Source: Oceanococcus sp. (lineage in GTDB: Bacteria > Pseudomonadota > Gammaproteobacteria > Nevskiales > Oceanococcaceae). Taken from it: a stretch of 33,003 nt of DNA. The translations under genes were made by a program, and so were the position numbers. The stretch is from assembly GCA_030147945.1 (NCBI GenBank), contig JASBUL010000098.1:24632-57634 (forward strand). Reading direction: 5' to 3'. This document shows, in pieces, positions 7,530 through 16,821 of this stretch; position 1 is the first letter of the stretch; each line of letters begins with the position of its first letter. The notes under the pieces were generated by a model. It was not told the DNA's origin, searched no databases, and worked only from the letters and a program-made list of their open reading frames with translations.

Positions 7530-9560
7530 ATGCGCCGCATCCTCGTCACCCACGCACTGCCCTACGCCAATGCCGCCTTGCATTTCGGGCACATGCTGGA
7601 ATCGACACAGACCGACATCTGGGTGCGATACCAACGCCTGCGCGGACACGACTGCCGCTTCGTGTGTGCCCATGACGTGCATGGCACGCCGATCATGCTG
7701 ATGGCGGAAAAGCGCGGCATGAGTCCGGAGCAACTGGTTGAAGAGGTTGGCGAACAACAGCGCAAGGACTACGCCGAGTTCTTCATCAGCTACGACAACT
7801 TCTACACCACGCACAGCGACGAAAACCGCGAGCTGGCAAGCCTGATCTACACCCGCCTGAGCGAAGCCGGCCACATCGAGCGGCGCAACATCATGCAGGC
7901 CTACGATCCGGTCAAGAACATGTTCCTGCCGGATCGTTATGTGCGCGGCGAGTGCCCCAATTGCGGGGCCGAGGACCAGTACGGCGACAACTGCGAAGTG
8001 TGCAGCGCGACCTACGCTCCCACCGACCTCAAGAACCCGCGCTCAGTGGTTTCCGGAGCGACGCCGGAGCAGCGCGAGTCCGAGCACTTCTTCTTCAAAC
8101 TGGGGGATTTCGGCGACTGGTTGCAGCAATGGCTGGACAACGCGTCGATTCAATCCGCGGTCAAAAGCAAACTGGCCGAGTGGTTTGACGGTGGCCTGCA
8201 GGACTGGGATATCTCCCGCGATGCCCCCTACTTCGGCTTCGAAATCCCCGGCGCACCCGGCAAGTATTTCTATGTCTGGCTGGATGCGCCGATCGGCTAC
8301 ATGGCCAGTTTTGCCGACCTGTGCAAACGCGAGGGCCTGGATTTCGACGCCTACTGGAACGCCGATTCCGAGGCCGAGGTGTATCACTTCATCGGCAAGG
8401 ACATCACCTACTTCCACACCTTGTTCTGGCCGGCCATGCTGCATGGCGCCGGTTTCCGCGCGCCGACCAGCGTGTTCGCCCACGGCTTTCTGACCGTCAA
8501 TGGCGCCAAGATGTCGAAATCGCGTGGCACCTTCATCCAGGCGCGCACCTACCTCAACCATCTGCCGGCCGAATACCTGCGTTATTACTTTGCCGCCAAG
8601 CTGTCCAGCGCAGTCGAGGACATCGACTTAAGCCTGGATGATTTCCAGGCCCGCGTGAATTCCGATCTGATCGGCAAGTACGTCAACATCGCCAGCCGCA
8701 CCGCAGGCTTCATCAGCAAACGCTTCGACGGGCGTCTGGGTGACAGCCTTGATCAAGCCGAGTTGTTCGATGAATTTGCCGCGGCCGGTGACGAAATCGC
8801 CGAGCTTTACGAGAAACGCGAGTTCAGTCAGGCGATCCGCCGCATCATGGCGCTGGCCGACAAGGCCAACCAGTACGTGGCCACCAAGGAGCCGTGGAAA
8901 CTGGCCAAGCAGGAAGGCAGCGACGCACAGTTGCAGGCCATCTGCACCACCGCGCTGAACCTGTTCCGCCTGCTCACACTGTATCTGACGCCGGTGCTGC
9001 CGCAGACCGCAGCCCGGGTCAGCGATCTGTTCCGCTATGCCGAACTGGACTGGGACACGCGCGCCGAGCCTTTGCTGGATGCACCGATCAACACGTTCTC
9101 TCCGCTGATGCAGCGGGTTGACCCCAAGGCCGTGCAAGCCATGCTGGACGAAGAAGCCGCCAACAAAGTCGAAGCCAAACCCGAGGCCAAGCCGGACAAA
9201 ACCAGCAAAAGCACAGCGGCCGATGATGCCCAGACCATTGGCATCGACGATTTCAGCAAAGTCGACCTGCGCATCGCGCGCATTGCCAAGGCCGAGCACG
9301 TGGAGGGCGCCGACAAACTGCTGCGTCTAACCCTGGATGTGGGCGAGCTGGGCGAGAAGCAGGTCTTTGCCGGCATCAAATCGGCCTATGCACCGGAAGA
9401 CCTACAGGGGCGCCTGGCCGTGATGGTCGCCAACCTGGCGCCGCGCAAGATGAAATTCGGGCTCTCCGAAGGCATGGTTCTGGCCGCCGGTGCGGGTGGC
9501 AAAGAGCTGTTTATCCTCAGTCCGGACGAGGGCGCCCGCCCCGGCATGAAAGTAAAGTAA
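7530..9560 (+). CDS. metG: Methionyl-tRNA synthetase
   Basis: 676 residues from the ATG at 7530, one residue shorter than E. coli MetG; an in-frame GTG at 7506 would add eight residues with no family support. The enzyme charges tRNA-Met in the cytoplasm. The class I signature is HFGH (18-21) within [14 protein letters not shown]; most MetRS have HLGH here. The zinc knuckle has Cys142, Cys145, Cys155 and Cys158 (CPNC...CEVC). The KMSKS loop is intact at 327-331. After the anticodon-binding helical domain a Lys/Ala linker ([15 protein letters not shown]) leads into a C-terminal EMAPII/Trbp111-like tRNA-binding domain ([14 protein letters not shown]... to the end), which dimerises the enzyme. 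It precedes the rnf operon, as in pseudomonads, after a 161-base AT-rich gap. Confidence 0.97.
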   Translation: MRRILVTHALPYANAALHFGHMLESTQTDIWVRYQRLRGHDCRFVCAHDVHGTPIMLMAEKRGMSPEQLVEEVGEQQRKDYAEFFISYDNFYTTHSDENRELASLIYTRLSEAGHIERRNIMQAYDPVKNMFLPDRYVRGECPNCGAEDQYGDNCEVCSATYAPTDLKNPRSVVSGATPEQRESEHFFFKLGDFGDWLQQWLDNASIQSAVKSKLAEWFDGGLQDWDISRDAPYFGFEIPGAPGKYFYVWLDAPIGYMASFADLCKREGLDFDAYWNADSEAEVYHFIGKDITYFHTLFWPAMLHGAGFRAPTSVFAHGFLTVNGAKMSKSRGTFIQARTYLNHLPAEYLRYYFAAKLSSAVEDIDLSLDDFQARVNSDLIGKYVNIASRTAGFISKRFDGRLGDSLDQAELFDEFAAAGDEIAELYEKREFSQAIRRIMALADKANQYVATKEPWKLAKQEGSDAQLQAICTTALNLFRLLTLYLTPVLPQTAARVSDLFRYAELDWDTRAEPLLDAPINTFSPLMQRVDPKAVQAMLDEEAANKVEAKPEAKPDKTSKSTAADDAQTIGIDDFSKVDLRIARIAKAEHVEGADKLLRLTLDVGELGEKQVFAGIKSAYAPEDLQGRLAVMVANLAPRKMKFGLSEGMVLAAGAGGKELFILSPDEGARPGMKVK

Positions 9561-9721
9561 GGAACTTGCATTAAATCATTGCGTAATAACAACATTACCT
9601 TTACCAAACTTTATTGAATAAGACGCCCGCGACTCCCTAAACTCCGCGCAGCCATGAAACCTGTCCCGCCATCCATGCTCATTACAGTGCCGGCCACACC
9701 ATCCGGACGGCGGGTGTTGCC
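9561..9721 (+). promoter_or_regulatory. AT-rich leader of the rnf operon, probable promoter region
   Basis: The first 60 bases after metG are distinctly AT-rich compared with the coding DNA around them. Weak candidate elements occur, such as TTGCGT (9579-9584) with TACCAA (9602-9607) at a 17-base spacing, or TAAGAC at 9619. None is convincing. No terminator hairpin is visible after metG, so the rnf genes may also receive read-through. The rest of the gap holds no recognisable gene. Confidence 0.3.
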
Positions 9722-10297
9722 GTGACCGATTACTTGCTGATCATCGTTGGCACGGTGCTGGTCAACAACTTCGTGCTGGTCCAGTTTCTCGGCCTGTGCC
9801 CATTCATGGGCGTTTCCAAGAAAGTGGAAACCTCGATGGGCATGGCGCTGGCCACCACATTCGTGCTGACCCTGTCATCCGTCAGCTCCTATCTGGTTGA
9901 ACAATACCTGCTGGCCCCGCTGGGCCTGGAGTACCTGCGCACCATCAGTTACATCCTGGTCATCGCTGCGGTGGTGCAGCTGACCGAAATGTGGGTGCGC
10001 AAATCCAGCCCCTTGCTGCACGAAGTGCTGGGGATTTACCTGCCCCTGATCACCACCAACTGTGCCGTGCTGGGCGTCGCTCTGCTGAATGTGCGCGAGG
10101 CGCACAATTTCATCGAATCCGCCCTGTTCGGGTTTGGCGCCGCGGTGGGTTTTTCGCTGGTGCTGATTCTGTTTTCGGCCATGCGTGAGCGCATCGCCGT
10201 CGCCGATGTCCCCGATGCCTTTCAGGGCGCACCGATCGCCCTGATTACCGCCGGGCTGATGTCGCTGGCCTTTCTCGGCTTTTCGGGGCTGGTCTGA
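9722..10297 (+). CDS. rnfA: Rnf electron transport complex subunit A
   Basis: 191 residues with a GTG start, six transmembrane helices predicted from hydrophobicity. The opening [20 protein letters not shown] and the motif [14 protein letters not shown] are family signatures, as is [15 protein letters not shown] near residue 104. The two Cys in GLCPF and TTNCAV lie in antiparallel helices; in RnfA/RnfE the matching residues hold a membrane-embedded Fe-S cluster. The subunit is part of the ion-translocating ferredoxin:NAD oxidoreductase in the inner membrane, also called Rsx in E. coli where it reduces SoxR. The stop overlaps the rnfB start by one base, so it leads an operon rnfABCDGE. RnfE downstream is a paralogue with opposite topology. 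Confidence 0.96.
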   Translation: MTDYLLIIVGTVLVNNFVLVQFLGLCPFMGVSKKVETSMGMALATTFVLTLSSVSSYLVEQYLLAPLGLEYLRTISYILVIAAVVQLTEMWVRKSSPLLHEVLGIYLPLITTNCAVLGVALLNVREAHNFIESALFGFGAAVGFSLVLILFSAMRERIAVADVPDAFQGAPIALITAGLMSLAFLGFSGLV

Positions 10298-10842
10298 TGC
10301 TGACGGCCGTTGTGGCATTTGGTGGCCTGGCCGCCGCCTTCGGAATCGCCCTGGGCGTGGCCTCGGTGCGCTACAAGGTCGAAGGCGACCCGCTGGTTGA
10401 CCAGATCGATGCCATCCTGCCGCAGACCCAGTGCGGACAGTGCAGCTACCCCGGTTGCCGGCCCTATGCCGAGGCCATCGCCAATGATGAAGCCGAGATC
10501 AACCAGTGCCCGCCCGGCGGCGAAGACGGAGTCATCGCCCTGGCTGAACTGCTCGGACGCGAACCCCTGCCACTGAATCCCGACAACGGCGTGGCCGATG
10601 ACGACAAATACCTCGCCGTCATCGACGAAGACCGCTGCATCGGCTGCACCCTGTGCATCCAGGCCTGCCCGGTGGATGCGATTGTCGGCGCCAACAAACT
10701 GATGCACACGGTGATCGAGAAGGAATGCACCGGCTGCGAGCTGTGCGTGCCGCCGTGCCCGGTGGACTGCATCGACATGGTCGCGATCAAGCCGACGATC
10801 ACCACCTGGAAGTGGACCCCACCGCAGCAGGATGCCGCCTGA
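10297..10842 (+). CDS. rnfB: Rnf electron transport complex subunit B (Fe-S protein)
   Basis: 181 residues. One N-terminal membrane anchor (about residues 1-24) is followed by a 4Fe-4S domain with CGQCSYPGC (Cys46, Cys49, Cys54) and Cys71 in NQCPPGG. Two ferredoxin-type clusters follow: [12 protein letters not shown] (Cys114, 117, 120, 124) and [12 protein letters not shown] (Cys144, 147, 150, 154). All expected ligands are present. RnfB accepts electrons from ferredoxin on the cytoplasmic face and passes them to the membrane subunits. The protein ends soon after the second ferredoxin motif with a short tail, shorter than some RnfB that carry further clusters. One-base overlaps (TGATG) join it to rnfA and rnfC. 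Confidence 0.96.
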   Translation: MLTAVVAFGGLAAAFGIALGVASVRYKVEGDPLVDQIDAILPQTQCGQCSYPGCRPYAEAIANDEAEINQCPPGGEDGVIALAELLGREPLPLNPDNGVADDDKYLAVIDEDRCIGCTLCIQACPVDAIVGANKLMHTVIEKECTGCELCVPPCPVDCIDMVAIKPTITTWKWTPPQQDAA

Positions 10843-12857
10843 TGTTCGGTCTGCTGAAAAAAGGCGACGGCTTCAAGGGCGGGCTCAAGCTCGAGGGGCA
10901 CAAACTGCACGGCGAAGCTGGAACAATTCATCCGGCGCCGCTGCCCAGCCGCGTCACCTTGCCGGTCAGCCAGCACATCGGCGCCCCGACCGTGCCCGAG
11001 GTCGAAGTTGGCCAGCGGGTGCTGCGCGGCCAGGTGCTTGCCAACAGCGACAGTTTCATCGCCGCACCGGTGCACGCCAGCATCTCCGGCACCGTGGTCG
11101 AGATTACCCACAAACCGGTGCCACATCCTTCCGGGCTGCAGGCACTGGCCATCGTGATCGAGTCCGACGGCCAGGATGAAGCCCTGGCGCAGCCGGCCTG
11201 GCCACCGGCAGAGGATCCGTTCTCCCTGGATCCGGCCACAGTGCGCGAGCGCGTCCGCGCCGCCGGCCTGGTCGGCCTTGGCGGGGCAGCCTTTCCGTCG
11301 GCGGTCAAGCTCAACCCGGGGCGGGATTCGCTGGTCAATACGCTGATACTCAATGGCGCAGAATGCGAGCCGTATATCAGCTGCGACGCGGCGCTGATGC
11401 GCGAGCGTGCTGAAGACATCCTCAATGGCGCGGAGCTGATCCGGCGCAGCCTCGGCGCCCAGGAATGCCTGATCGGCCTGGAGGACAATGCCACCGATTC
11501 AGCCACTGCGCTGCGCAGCGCGCTGAAAGCCTCGGGCTATCAGCAGATCAGTATCCGGGTGGTACCCACACGCTACCCGCAGGGTGGCGAGAAACAGCTG
11601 ATTCAAACCCTCACCGGGCGCGAAGTCCCCAGCGAGGGCCTGCCGCTGGATATCGGCATCGTGGTCCACAATGTAGGCACGGTAGCCGCGATCTGGCGCG
11701 CCCTGCGCTTTGCCGAACCGTTGACCTCACGAGTGGTGACGGTCACCGGCCCGGGCCTCGCCCAGCCCCGCAATCTGGAGGTCCGCCTGGGCACGCCCGT
11801 CAGCGAGCTGATCGCATATTGCGGCGGCTACCGCCATGAACATACCCGCCTGATCATGGGCGGCCCAATGATGGGCTTTGCCCTGTCCAGTGATCAGGTG
11901 CCGGTGGTCAAAGCCACCAACTGCGTGCTGGTCGAGGTCAATCAGGCCGAACCGGTTGAGCAGGCCATGCCCTGCATTCGCTGTGGCGAATGTGTGGATG
12001 TGTGCCCGGCCAGTCTGCTGCCACAGCAGCTGTACTGGCACGCCCGCGCCAAGGAATTCGACAAGGCCCAGGATCTGCATCTGTTCGACTGCATCGAATG
12101 CGGCTGCTGCGCCCAGGTGTGCCCGTCACATATTCCGTTGGTGCAGTACTACCGCTACGCCAAGACCGAGATTTATCAGGCCGAGCAGGAAAAGCGCAAA
12201 GCCGACATCGCACGCAACCGGCACGAATTCCGTCTTGAGCGCCTGGAAAAAGAGGCACGCGAGAAGGAAGAGGCGCGTCGACGCAAGCGTGAAGCGCTGA
12301 AAAAACCGGCCGCAGATGCCCCCAGCGCGGCGCCGGCCAAACCGGCGGGCGGCAATGACGCCATCGCCGCGGCCATCGCCAAGGCCAAAGCACAGAAAGC
12401 CAAAGCGCAGAGCGAAGGCGGACAAACGGTGCCCGATGCCGCCGCAGCCGCGATCGAAAAAGCCAAGGCCGCAAAAAGCGCAGGTGCAAACACTGCGGCG
12501 GATGCGATTGCCAAGGCCAAAGCGCTGGCGGCCGCAAAGACGCCGGCACCGGACACCAGCGCCACTGCGCAAGACCCGGTCGCTGCGGCCATCGCCAAGG
12601 CCAAAGCCGCCAAGACCGCGAAAGCTGCCGGCGCAAACCCGGCCGCAGACGCCATCGCCAAAGCCAAGGCGCGGGCTGCCGCGAAAAAAACCGCCGATGT
12701 GGACGAACCCGCAACCGCGCAAACCGATGATCCAGTCGCCGCAGCCATCAGCAAGGCCAAAGCCGCCAAGGCTGCAAAAGCGGACGGCTCAAATCCGGCC
12801 GCAGAGGCCATCGCCAAAGCCAAAGCGGCCAAAGCCGCCCGTGAGAAATCATCCTGA
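10842..12857 (+). CDS. rnfC: Rnf electron transport complex subunit C with Ala/Lys-rich tail
   Basis: 671 residues from the ATG at 10842, overlapping the rnfB stop by one base; the same frame stays open upstream to 10653 but that part is inside rnfB. An N-terminal barrel-sandwich region (APVHASISGTVVEI) precedes the flavin/NADH-binding fold with GLVGLGGAAFPSAVKL and NGAECEPYISCD, shared with NuoF. Two 4Fe-4S motifs follow: CIRCGECVDVCP starting at Cys378 and CIECGCCAQVCP starting at Cys417. RnfC is the peripheral subunit that oxidises or reduces NAD(H). After about residue 440 a charged coiled-coil (EKRKADIARN...) leads into a long Ala/Lys-rich tail built of repeats, as in E. coli RsxC (740 residues). 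The core is unambiguous. Confidence 0.96.
   Translation: MFGLLKKGDGFKGGLKLEGHKLHGEAGTIHPAPLPSRVTLPVSQHIGAPTVPEVEVGQRVLRGQVLANSDSFIAAPVHASISGTVVEITHKPVPHPSGLQALAIVIESDGQDEALAQPAWPPAEDPFSLDPATVRERVRAAGLVGLGGAAFPSAVKLNPGRDSLVNTLILNGAECEPYISCDAALMRERAEDILNGAELIRRSLGAQECLIGLEDNATDSATALRSALKASGYQQISIRVVPTRYPQGGEKQLIQTLTGREVPSEGLPLDIGIVVHNVGTVAAIWRALRFAEPLTSRVVTVTGPGLAQPRNLEVRLGTPVSELIAYCGGYRHEHTRLIMGGPMMGFALSSDQVPVVKATNCVLVEVNQAEPVEQAMPCIRCGECVDVCPASLLPQQLYWHARAKEFDKAQDLHLFDCIECGCCAQVCPSHIPLVQYYRYAKTEIYQAEQEKRKADIARNRHEFRLERLEKEAREKEEARRRKREALKKPAADAPSAAPAKPAGGNDAIAAAIAKAKAQKAKAQSEGGQTVPDAAAAAIEKAKAAKSAGANTAADAIAKAKALAAAKTPAPDTSATAQDPVAAAIAKAKAAKTAKAAGANPAADAIAKAKARAAAKKTADVDEPATAQTDDPVAAAISKAKAAKAAKADGSNPAAEAIAKAKAAKAAREKSS
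12358..12851 (+). repeat. rnfC: Degenerate Ala/Lys repeats encoding the RnfC tail
   Basis: The core AIxKAKA occurs seven times (AIAKAKAQ, AIEKAKAA, AIAKAKAL, AIAKAKAA, AIAKAKAR, AISKAKAA, AIAKAKAA). A larger unit is visible: DPVAAAIAKAKAAK, then GANPAADAIAKAKA, repeated with variation and separated by Thr/Pro/Asp-rich linkers. At DNA level GCCATCGCCAAGGCCAAAGC-like strings recur, which makes copy-number change by slippage or recombination plausible. The function of such tails in RsxC is not established. Confidence 0.8.
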
Positions 12858-13870
12858 TGCCACGCAGCTCGCCACATCTGCCGGTCGCCGCCCGGGTCAA
12901 TCGGGTCATGCTCAGTGTCTGCCTGGCCCTGCTGCCCGGTGTGATCGCCAGCTGCTGGTTCTTCGGCTGGGGCGTGCTGGCCAATCTGGCCCTGGCCAGC
13001 GCCACCGCCGTAGCCAGCGAAACCCTGATGCTGGCCATACGTCGGCGGCCGATACGCAAATTTCTGCTTGACGGCAGCGCCCTGGTCACCGGCCTGCTGA
13101 TCGGTCTGTCGATCCCGCCCTACGCCCCGTGGTGGCTGGTGGTGTTCGGCGCCAGTTTCGCGCTGATCTTCGGCAAGCATCTGTACGGCGGACTGGGCTA
13201 CAACCCGTTCAATCCCGCAATGCTGGGCTTTGTGGTGCTGCTGATCGCTTTCCCGGCGGAAATGAGCGCCTGGGTTAACCCCTCGGCCGATCTGGATCAG
13301 ACCCGCCTGACCGCCTACAGCCAGGGACGCATCGGCCTGGAAGAGCTCGACGGGCTGACCGCGGCCACCCCGCTGGATCACGTCAAGACCGAGCTTTCAC
13401 GCCAGCAGACCAGCCAGGAGGCCGCAGCCAGCATGGCCAGCGGGCCTGTGGCCGGCTTCGCCTGGGACTGGATCAATCTGGCCTTTCTGGCCGGCGGTCT
13501 GTGGCTGCTGCTGCGTGGGATCATCCGCTGGCAGATTCCGGTCGGTTTTCTGGCCGGGCTGGGTCTCATGACGCTGCTGTTCTGGCTGGGTGATGCCGAC
13601 CGCCATCCTGGCCTGCTGCATCACTGGTTCAGCGGCGCAACCATGCTCGGCGCCTTCTTTATTGCAACCGACCCGGTGTCGGCCAGCACCACGCCGCGCG
13701 GGCGCCTGTACTACGGCCTGGGCATCGGCGTGCTGGTCTACATCATCCGCAGCTTTGGCGGCTATCCGGATGCGGTGGCTTTTGCAGTTCTGCTGATGAA
13801 CATCTGCGTACCGCTGATCGACCACTACACGCCGACCCGGACCTACGGCACGGGGCCACGTCAGCCATGA
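12857..13870 (+). CDS. rnfD: Rnf electron transport complex subunit D
   Basis: 337 residues, an NqrB/RnfD-family membrane flavoprotein with about nine hydrophobic helices. The family motifs DGSALVTGLLIGLSIPP (72-88) and GGLGYNPFNPAMLG (111-124) are present. SGAT at 259-262 supplies Thr262, the expected attachment residue for covalently bound FMN through a phosphoester, followed by FFIATDPVSAST. A hydrophilic insert (about 140-200) between helices resembles the periplasmic loop of other RnfD. The subunit couples electron flow to ion movement across the inner membrane. The start overlaps the rnfC stop by one base and the stop overlaps rnfG by four bases. Confidence 0.96.
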   Translation: MPRSSPHLPVAARVNRVMLSVCLALLPGVIASCWFFGWGVLANLALASATAVASETLMLAIRRRPIRKFLLDGSALVTGLLIGLSIPPYAPWWLVVFGASFALIFGKHLYGGLGYNPFNPAMLGFVVLLIAFPAEMSAWVNPSADLDQTRLTAYSQGRIGLEELDGLTAATPLDHVKTELSRQQTSQEAAASMASGPVAGFAWDWINLAFLAGGLWLLLRGIIRWQIPVGFLAGLGLMTLLFWLGDADRHPGLLHHWFSGATMLGAFFIATDPVSASTTPRGRLYYGLGIGVLVYIIRSFGGYPDAVAFAVLLMNICVPLIDHYTPTRTYGTGPRQP

Positions 13871-14490
13871 ACGAAGCGCAGAAACAGGCTTTGCGCAGCG
13901 CCGCCGTACTGGCCACCTTTGCGGTGATTGGCAGTGCACTGCTGGCCAGCGCCAACTGGCTGACCCGCGAGCGGATCGCCGAAAACGAACGGCAGAGCAT
14001 GATCGCCCAGCTGCAGGAGATCCTGCCCGCTGACAGCTATGACAATGCCCTGCTGCAGGACACGCGCACACTCACGCTGCCGGGCAATATCTCCCCCCCG
14101 GGCGAAGACACGCTGTACATCGCGCGCCGTAATGGCATGGCCGTGGCCGCCATCCTGCCGGTCACCGCGCCCAACGGCTACAGCGGCGCCATCGATATGC
14201 TCGTCGGCATCCGTCGCGACGGCACGGTCGCGGCCGTGCGGATCACCCGCCACCGTGAGACACCGGGCCTGGGCGACGGCATCGACCGTTCGCGCAGCGA
14301 CTGGATCACTCAGTTCGACAACACCTCGCTGAACAAGCCGGAGAACTGGGCGGTGCGCAAGGACGGTGGCAATTTCGACCAGCTCACCGGCGCGACCATC
14401 ACGCCGCGCGCCGTGGTCAAAGCCGTGCACGGTGCGCTGGCATACTTCAAGGATCACCAACAGGACATATTCGGCGATGGCGACGTATAG
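13867..14490 (+). CDS. rnfG: Rnf electron transport complex subunit G
   Basis: 207 residues. An N-terminal helix (about 11-29) anchors a periplasmic FMN-binding domain. TGAT at 174-177 within [13 protein letters not shown] contains Thr177, the expected covalent FMN attachment site. The segment [10 protein letters not shown] (128-137) is the other family hallmark, close to the flavin. RnfG relays electrons on the periplasmic side between RnfD and RnfE/A. Its ATG overlaps the rnfD stop by four bases and its 3' end overlaps rnfE by 14 bases, indicating translational coupling. I see no missing motif. Confidence 0.96.
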   Translation: MNEAQKQALRSAAVLATFAVIGSALLASANWLTRERIAENERQSMIAQLQEILPADSYDNALLQDTRTLTLPGNISPPGEDTLYIARRNGMAVAAILPVTAPNGYSGAIDMLVGIRRDGTVAAVRITRHRETPGLGDGIDRSRSDWITQFDNTSLNKPENWAVRKDGGNFDQLTGATITPRAVVKAVHGALAYFKDHQQDIFGDGDV

Positions 14491-15157
14491 CGAAATCACC
14501 ATCAAAGGCCTGTGGACCAACAACCCGGGCCTGGTTCAACTGCTTGGCCTGTGCCCCTTGCTGGCGGTGAGCACCACCGTCATCAACGGTCTCGGCCTAG
14601 GTCTTGCGACCATGGCCACACTGGTGGCCTCCAATCTGATCGTGTCCTTGATTCGCAACTGGGTGCGTCCGGAAGTGCGTATCCCGGTCTTCGTGATGGT
14701 GATCGCGGCCATTGTCACCGCGATTGAATTGCTCATGAACGCGTATCTGCACCAGCTGTACCGCGTGCTGGGCATTTTTATCCCGTTGATCGTGACCAAC
14801 TGCAGCATCATCGGTCGGGCCGAAGCCTTTGCCTCCAAAAACGGACCGCTGCCGGCGGCGCTCGATGGCTTCGCTCAGGGTCTGGGCTTTGCCCTGTGCC
14901 TGGTGGTGCTCGGCGCCCTGCGCGAAGTGCTGGGCCACGGCACGCTGCTGGCCGATGCCGATCTGCTGTTCGGCCCCCTCGCCGCCAACTGGGAAATCGT
15001 GCTGATTGAAGATTTCCGCGGCCTGCTGCTGGCCATCCTGCCGCCCGGCGCCTTTCTGGGGCTGGGCCTGATGATTGCCGGCAAAAACTGGTTTGACCGC
15101 CATCAGGCCGACAAGGCCAAGGCTGCCACCTCACTGGCCTCGCCCGCCGCCATCTGA
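14477..15157 (+). CDS. rnfE: Rnf electron transport complex subunit E
   Basis: 226 residues from the ATG at 14477; the frame is open further upstream inside rnfG but the family start is [20 protein letters not shown]. Six membrane helices. [13 protein letters not shown] near residue 23 and [20 protein letters not shown] near 97 mirror the RnfA motifs and place a Cys in each half for the shared membrane Fe-S cluster. [13 protein letters not shown] and the [10 protein letters not shown] motif are typical. The C-terminal tail is Lys/Ala-rich and cytoplasmic. It completes the operon in the order ABCDGE. There is no rnfH or nth downstream, where they often occur in other gammaproteobacteria; a small flavodoxin-family gene follows after 32 bases instead. 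Confidence 0.96.
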   Translation: MATYSEITIKGLWTNNPGLVQLLGLCPLLAVSTTVINGLGLGLATMATLVASNLIVSLIRNWVRPEVRIPVFVMVIAAIVTAIELLMNAYLHQLYRVLGIFIPLIVTNCSIIGRAEAFASKNGPLPAALDGFAQGLGFALCLVVLGALREVLGHGTLLADADLLFGPLAANWEIVLIEDFRGLLLAILPPGAFLGLGLMIAGKNWFDRHQADKAKAATSLASPAAI

Positions 15158-15189
15158 GACCACCCCCTGGGGTATGCCATGATGCGCGC

Positions 15190-15651
15190 ATGGCGAATCT
15201 GCTGATTGTTTACCACAGCCAGAGCGGGCACACCGAGGGGCTGGCCAAGGCGGCGCTCAAGGGCGCCCGTCACCAGGACATCCACAACGTCGAGGTGCGC
15301 TTCATCCGCGCCCGCGAGGCCGACGAAAACGACCTGCTGTGGGCCGATGGCATCCTGTTCGGCACGCCGGAGAACTTCGGCTACATGTCTGGTGCGATGA
15401 AGGATTTTCTCGACCGCACCTATTACCAGGTCGAGGGCCAGCTGGGTGGCCGGCCGTATGCCATTTTCATCTCCTGCGCCAATGATGGGCGTGGCGCTGC
15501 AGCCGCCATACACCGCATCATGAACGGCTACGCGCTCAAAGAAGTGGCCGACCCGTTGATCTGTCGCGGACGCCCCAAACCACAACACCTTGAAGCCGCC
15601 GAAGAACTCGGCATGACCATGGCCGCAGGCCTGGAGGCGGGGGTGTTCTAG
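15190..15651 (+). CDS. Flavodoxin-family (WrbA-like) protein
   Basis: 153 residues, shorter than WrbA (about 200). The N-terminal beta strand plus phosphate-binding loop NLLIVYHSQSGHTEGLA is the FMN P-loop of flavodoxin-like proteins. FGTPENFGYMSGAMKDFLDR (57-76 region) is the isoalloxazine-side loop, close to the GTPTRFG...MK.FLD motif of WrbA, and GRPYAIFISCANDGRG is the third loop. It probably binds FMN and reduces quinones or serves as an electron carrier, but the partner is not evident. It lies 32 bases after rnfE on the same strand without an intervening terminator, so read-through from the Rnf operon is possible. The start has no obvious ribosome site apart from GGGG at about -18. Confidence 0.8.
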   Translation: MANLLIVYHSQSGHTEGLAKAALKGARHQDIHNVEVRFIRAREADENDLLWADGILFGTPENFGYMSGAMKDFLDRTYYQVEGQLGGRPYAIFISCANDGRGAAAAIHRIMNGYALKEVADPLICRGRPKPQHLEAAEELGMTMAAGLEAGVF

Positions 15652-15676
15652 ACGCGCGAAGCCAGGCTGCTGGCCG

Positions 15677-15691
15677 GGCGTTCGCAACGCC
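15677..15691. other. Short hairpin after the flavodoxin-family gene
   Basis: GGCGTT (15677-15682) and AACGCC (15686-15691) form a 6-bp stem with a CGC loop, 25 bases after the stop. There is no U-tract, so terminator function is doubtful. Confidence 0.3.
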
Positions 15692-15792
15692 TGCGCCGCG
15701 TCTTCACATTTTCTTCACGCCCGGACTTCAACTCTTCCGCCGCAAGCTACGGCTTGATACGGAAATCTCAAAGCAATCAAAAGGATTTGAAT

Positions 15793-16650
15793 GTGGCTTA
15801 TCGATACTTCGCAGTGAGAAGTGCGCTCGTGTGCGCGCTGTTTTTGGGTTTGAGCGCCTGTGGTTCGAGCGGCGACGGAACGCGCGCATCGGCCTCGGTC
15901 GACGGCAGCGACGGATTCAATGCTGACGGTGACTTCATTGGCGGCAACACCAACACCGAAAGCGGCTTCCCCAACGACGGCTCGGTTGGCGGAACCATCG
16001 TTCACGGCATCAAGACCATCGCCGGCAACCCGAGCTCGCCGCAAAAAGGTTTCGTTTGCCAGCAGTCCACCTCATTTGATGCCGGCGCTTTCATCGAGAT
16101 TGGCGCCAACGGACTGGTAGGCGGTCTGCTCGGCAACTTGCTCGGACTGTTGCCAGGCGACGCGCTGGACAATCTGCTCAACGGGGTCAGCGACAGCGTG
16201 TCGGCGCTGGACTCGGATTTGCGTACGGCGGCGGTGGTCACCCAGGCCCTGTCCGGGCTCGGCGGTGTGCTCAATTCCATGGACGTTCAGGTCAACCTGC
16301 CCAGTGGGCAGACCATGCCGGCCGGCGGTTACGCGGTGTTCGCCGTGTCTTTCCCGCCGTCCCTGCTGGAACTGGGGCTGCCGACGACCCTGTCAGTCCA
16401 GACCTTGCTGGGTGAGGTGGTTCAGGAAAGCGGCGCGCAGCTGCATACCGCCAATCTGTCGGTACTGGGCCTGTCGCCGGCTCGCCCCGGCAGCGAGAAT
16501 GCTTACGCTCTGGTCGGTTACAAGACCACCAAACCGTTCAACCGCGCTCAGCTACAGATCGGTTCCAGCCTGCTGTCACTGGATCTGGGAGAAAAACTCT
16601 ACATCCACGAGTTCTGCACCGCAGGCGAAGTGGTCGATCCGCCGGCCTGA
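15793..16650 (+). CDS. Predicted lipoprotein of unknown function
   Basis: 285 residues from a GTG at 15793, chosen because AAGGA lies 7 bases upstream; a TTG at 15754 in frame would put 13 polar residues before the signal. The signal peptide ends in lipobox LSAC with Cys23 lipidated and Gly next, so outer-membrane localisation is expected. Residues 24-65 are a flexible Gly/Ser/Asp-rich linker. Residues 107-160 are Leu/Gly-rich and helical (GLLGNLLGLLPGDALDNLLN), and the C-terminal half is beta-rich (GGYAVFAVSFPPSLLELGLP, YALVGYKTTKPFNRAQLQIG). Further Cys occur at 89 and 275. I recognise no family. It is followed by a hairpin and then the protease gene, with which it shares the SACG lipobox style. 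Confidence 0.72.
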   Translation: MAYRYFAVRSALVCALFLGLSACGSSGDGTRASASVDGSDGFNADGDFIGGNTNTESGFPNDGSVGGTIVHGIKTIAGNPSSPQKGFVCQQSTSFDAGAFIEIGANGLVGGLLGNLLGLLPGDALDNLLNGVSDSVSALDSDLRTAAVVTQALSGLGGVLNSMDVQVNLPSGQTMPAGGYAVFAVSFPPSLLELGLPTTLSVQTLLGEVVQESGAQLHTANLSVLGLSPARPGSENAYALVGYKTTKPFNRAQLQIGSSLLSLDLGEKLYIHEFCTAGEVVDPPA

Positions 16651-16671
16651 GACCCGCGACGGTTCAACACC

Positions 16672-16698
16672 GCCGTCCTCCCTTGCACGGAGGGCGGC
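16672..16698 (+). terminator. Hairpin after the lipoprotein gene
   Basis: GCCGTCCTCC (16672-16681) pairs with GGAGGGCGGC (16689-16698) over 10 bp with one G-U pair and a 7-base loop. No U-tract follows, so it may be a weak or Rho-assisted terminator. Confidence 0.5.
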
Positions 16699-16821
16699 TG
16701 TCGCGCAGACGAGCGCGTCCTGCGGGTTCGAGCGACGTCATCATCCCTCTCAAAGCATCCTCAGGCCATTTGATGCCAATGACCTGATCAGGCCATCACG
16801 GCTGGGTCATGCTCTGCTAGC

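Noticed and set aside
12358..12851. Possible CRISPR or tandem-repeat array
   Set aside because: The repeats are coding, in frame, degenerate and without uniform spacers; they belong to rnfC.
12176..13381. 401-codon minus-strand frame opposite rnfC/rnfD with Ala-rich repeats
   Set aside because: The repeats are the mirror of the RnfC Ala/Lys tail; the sense-strand operon is certain.
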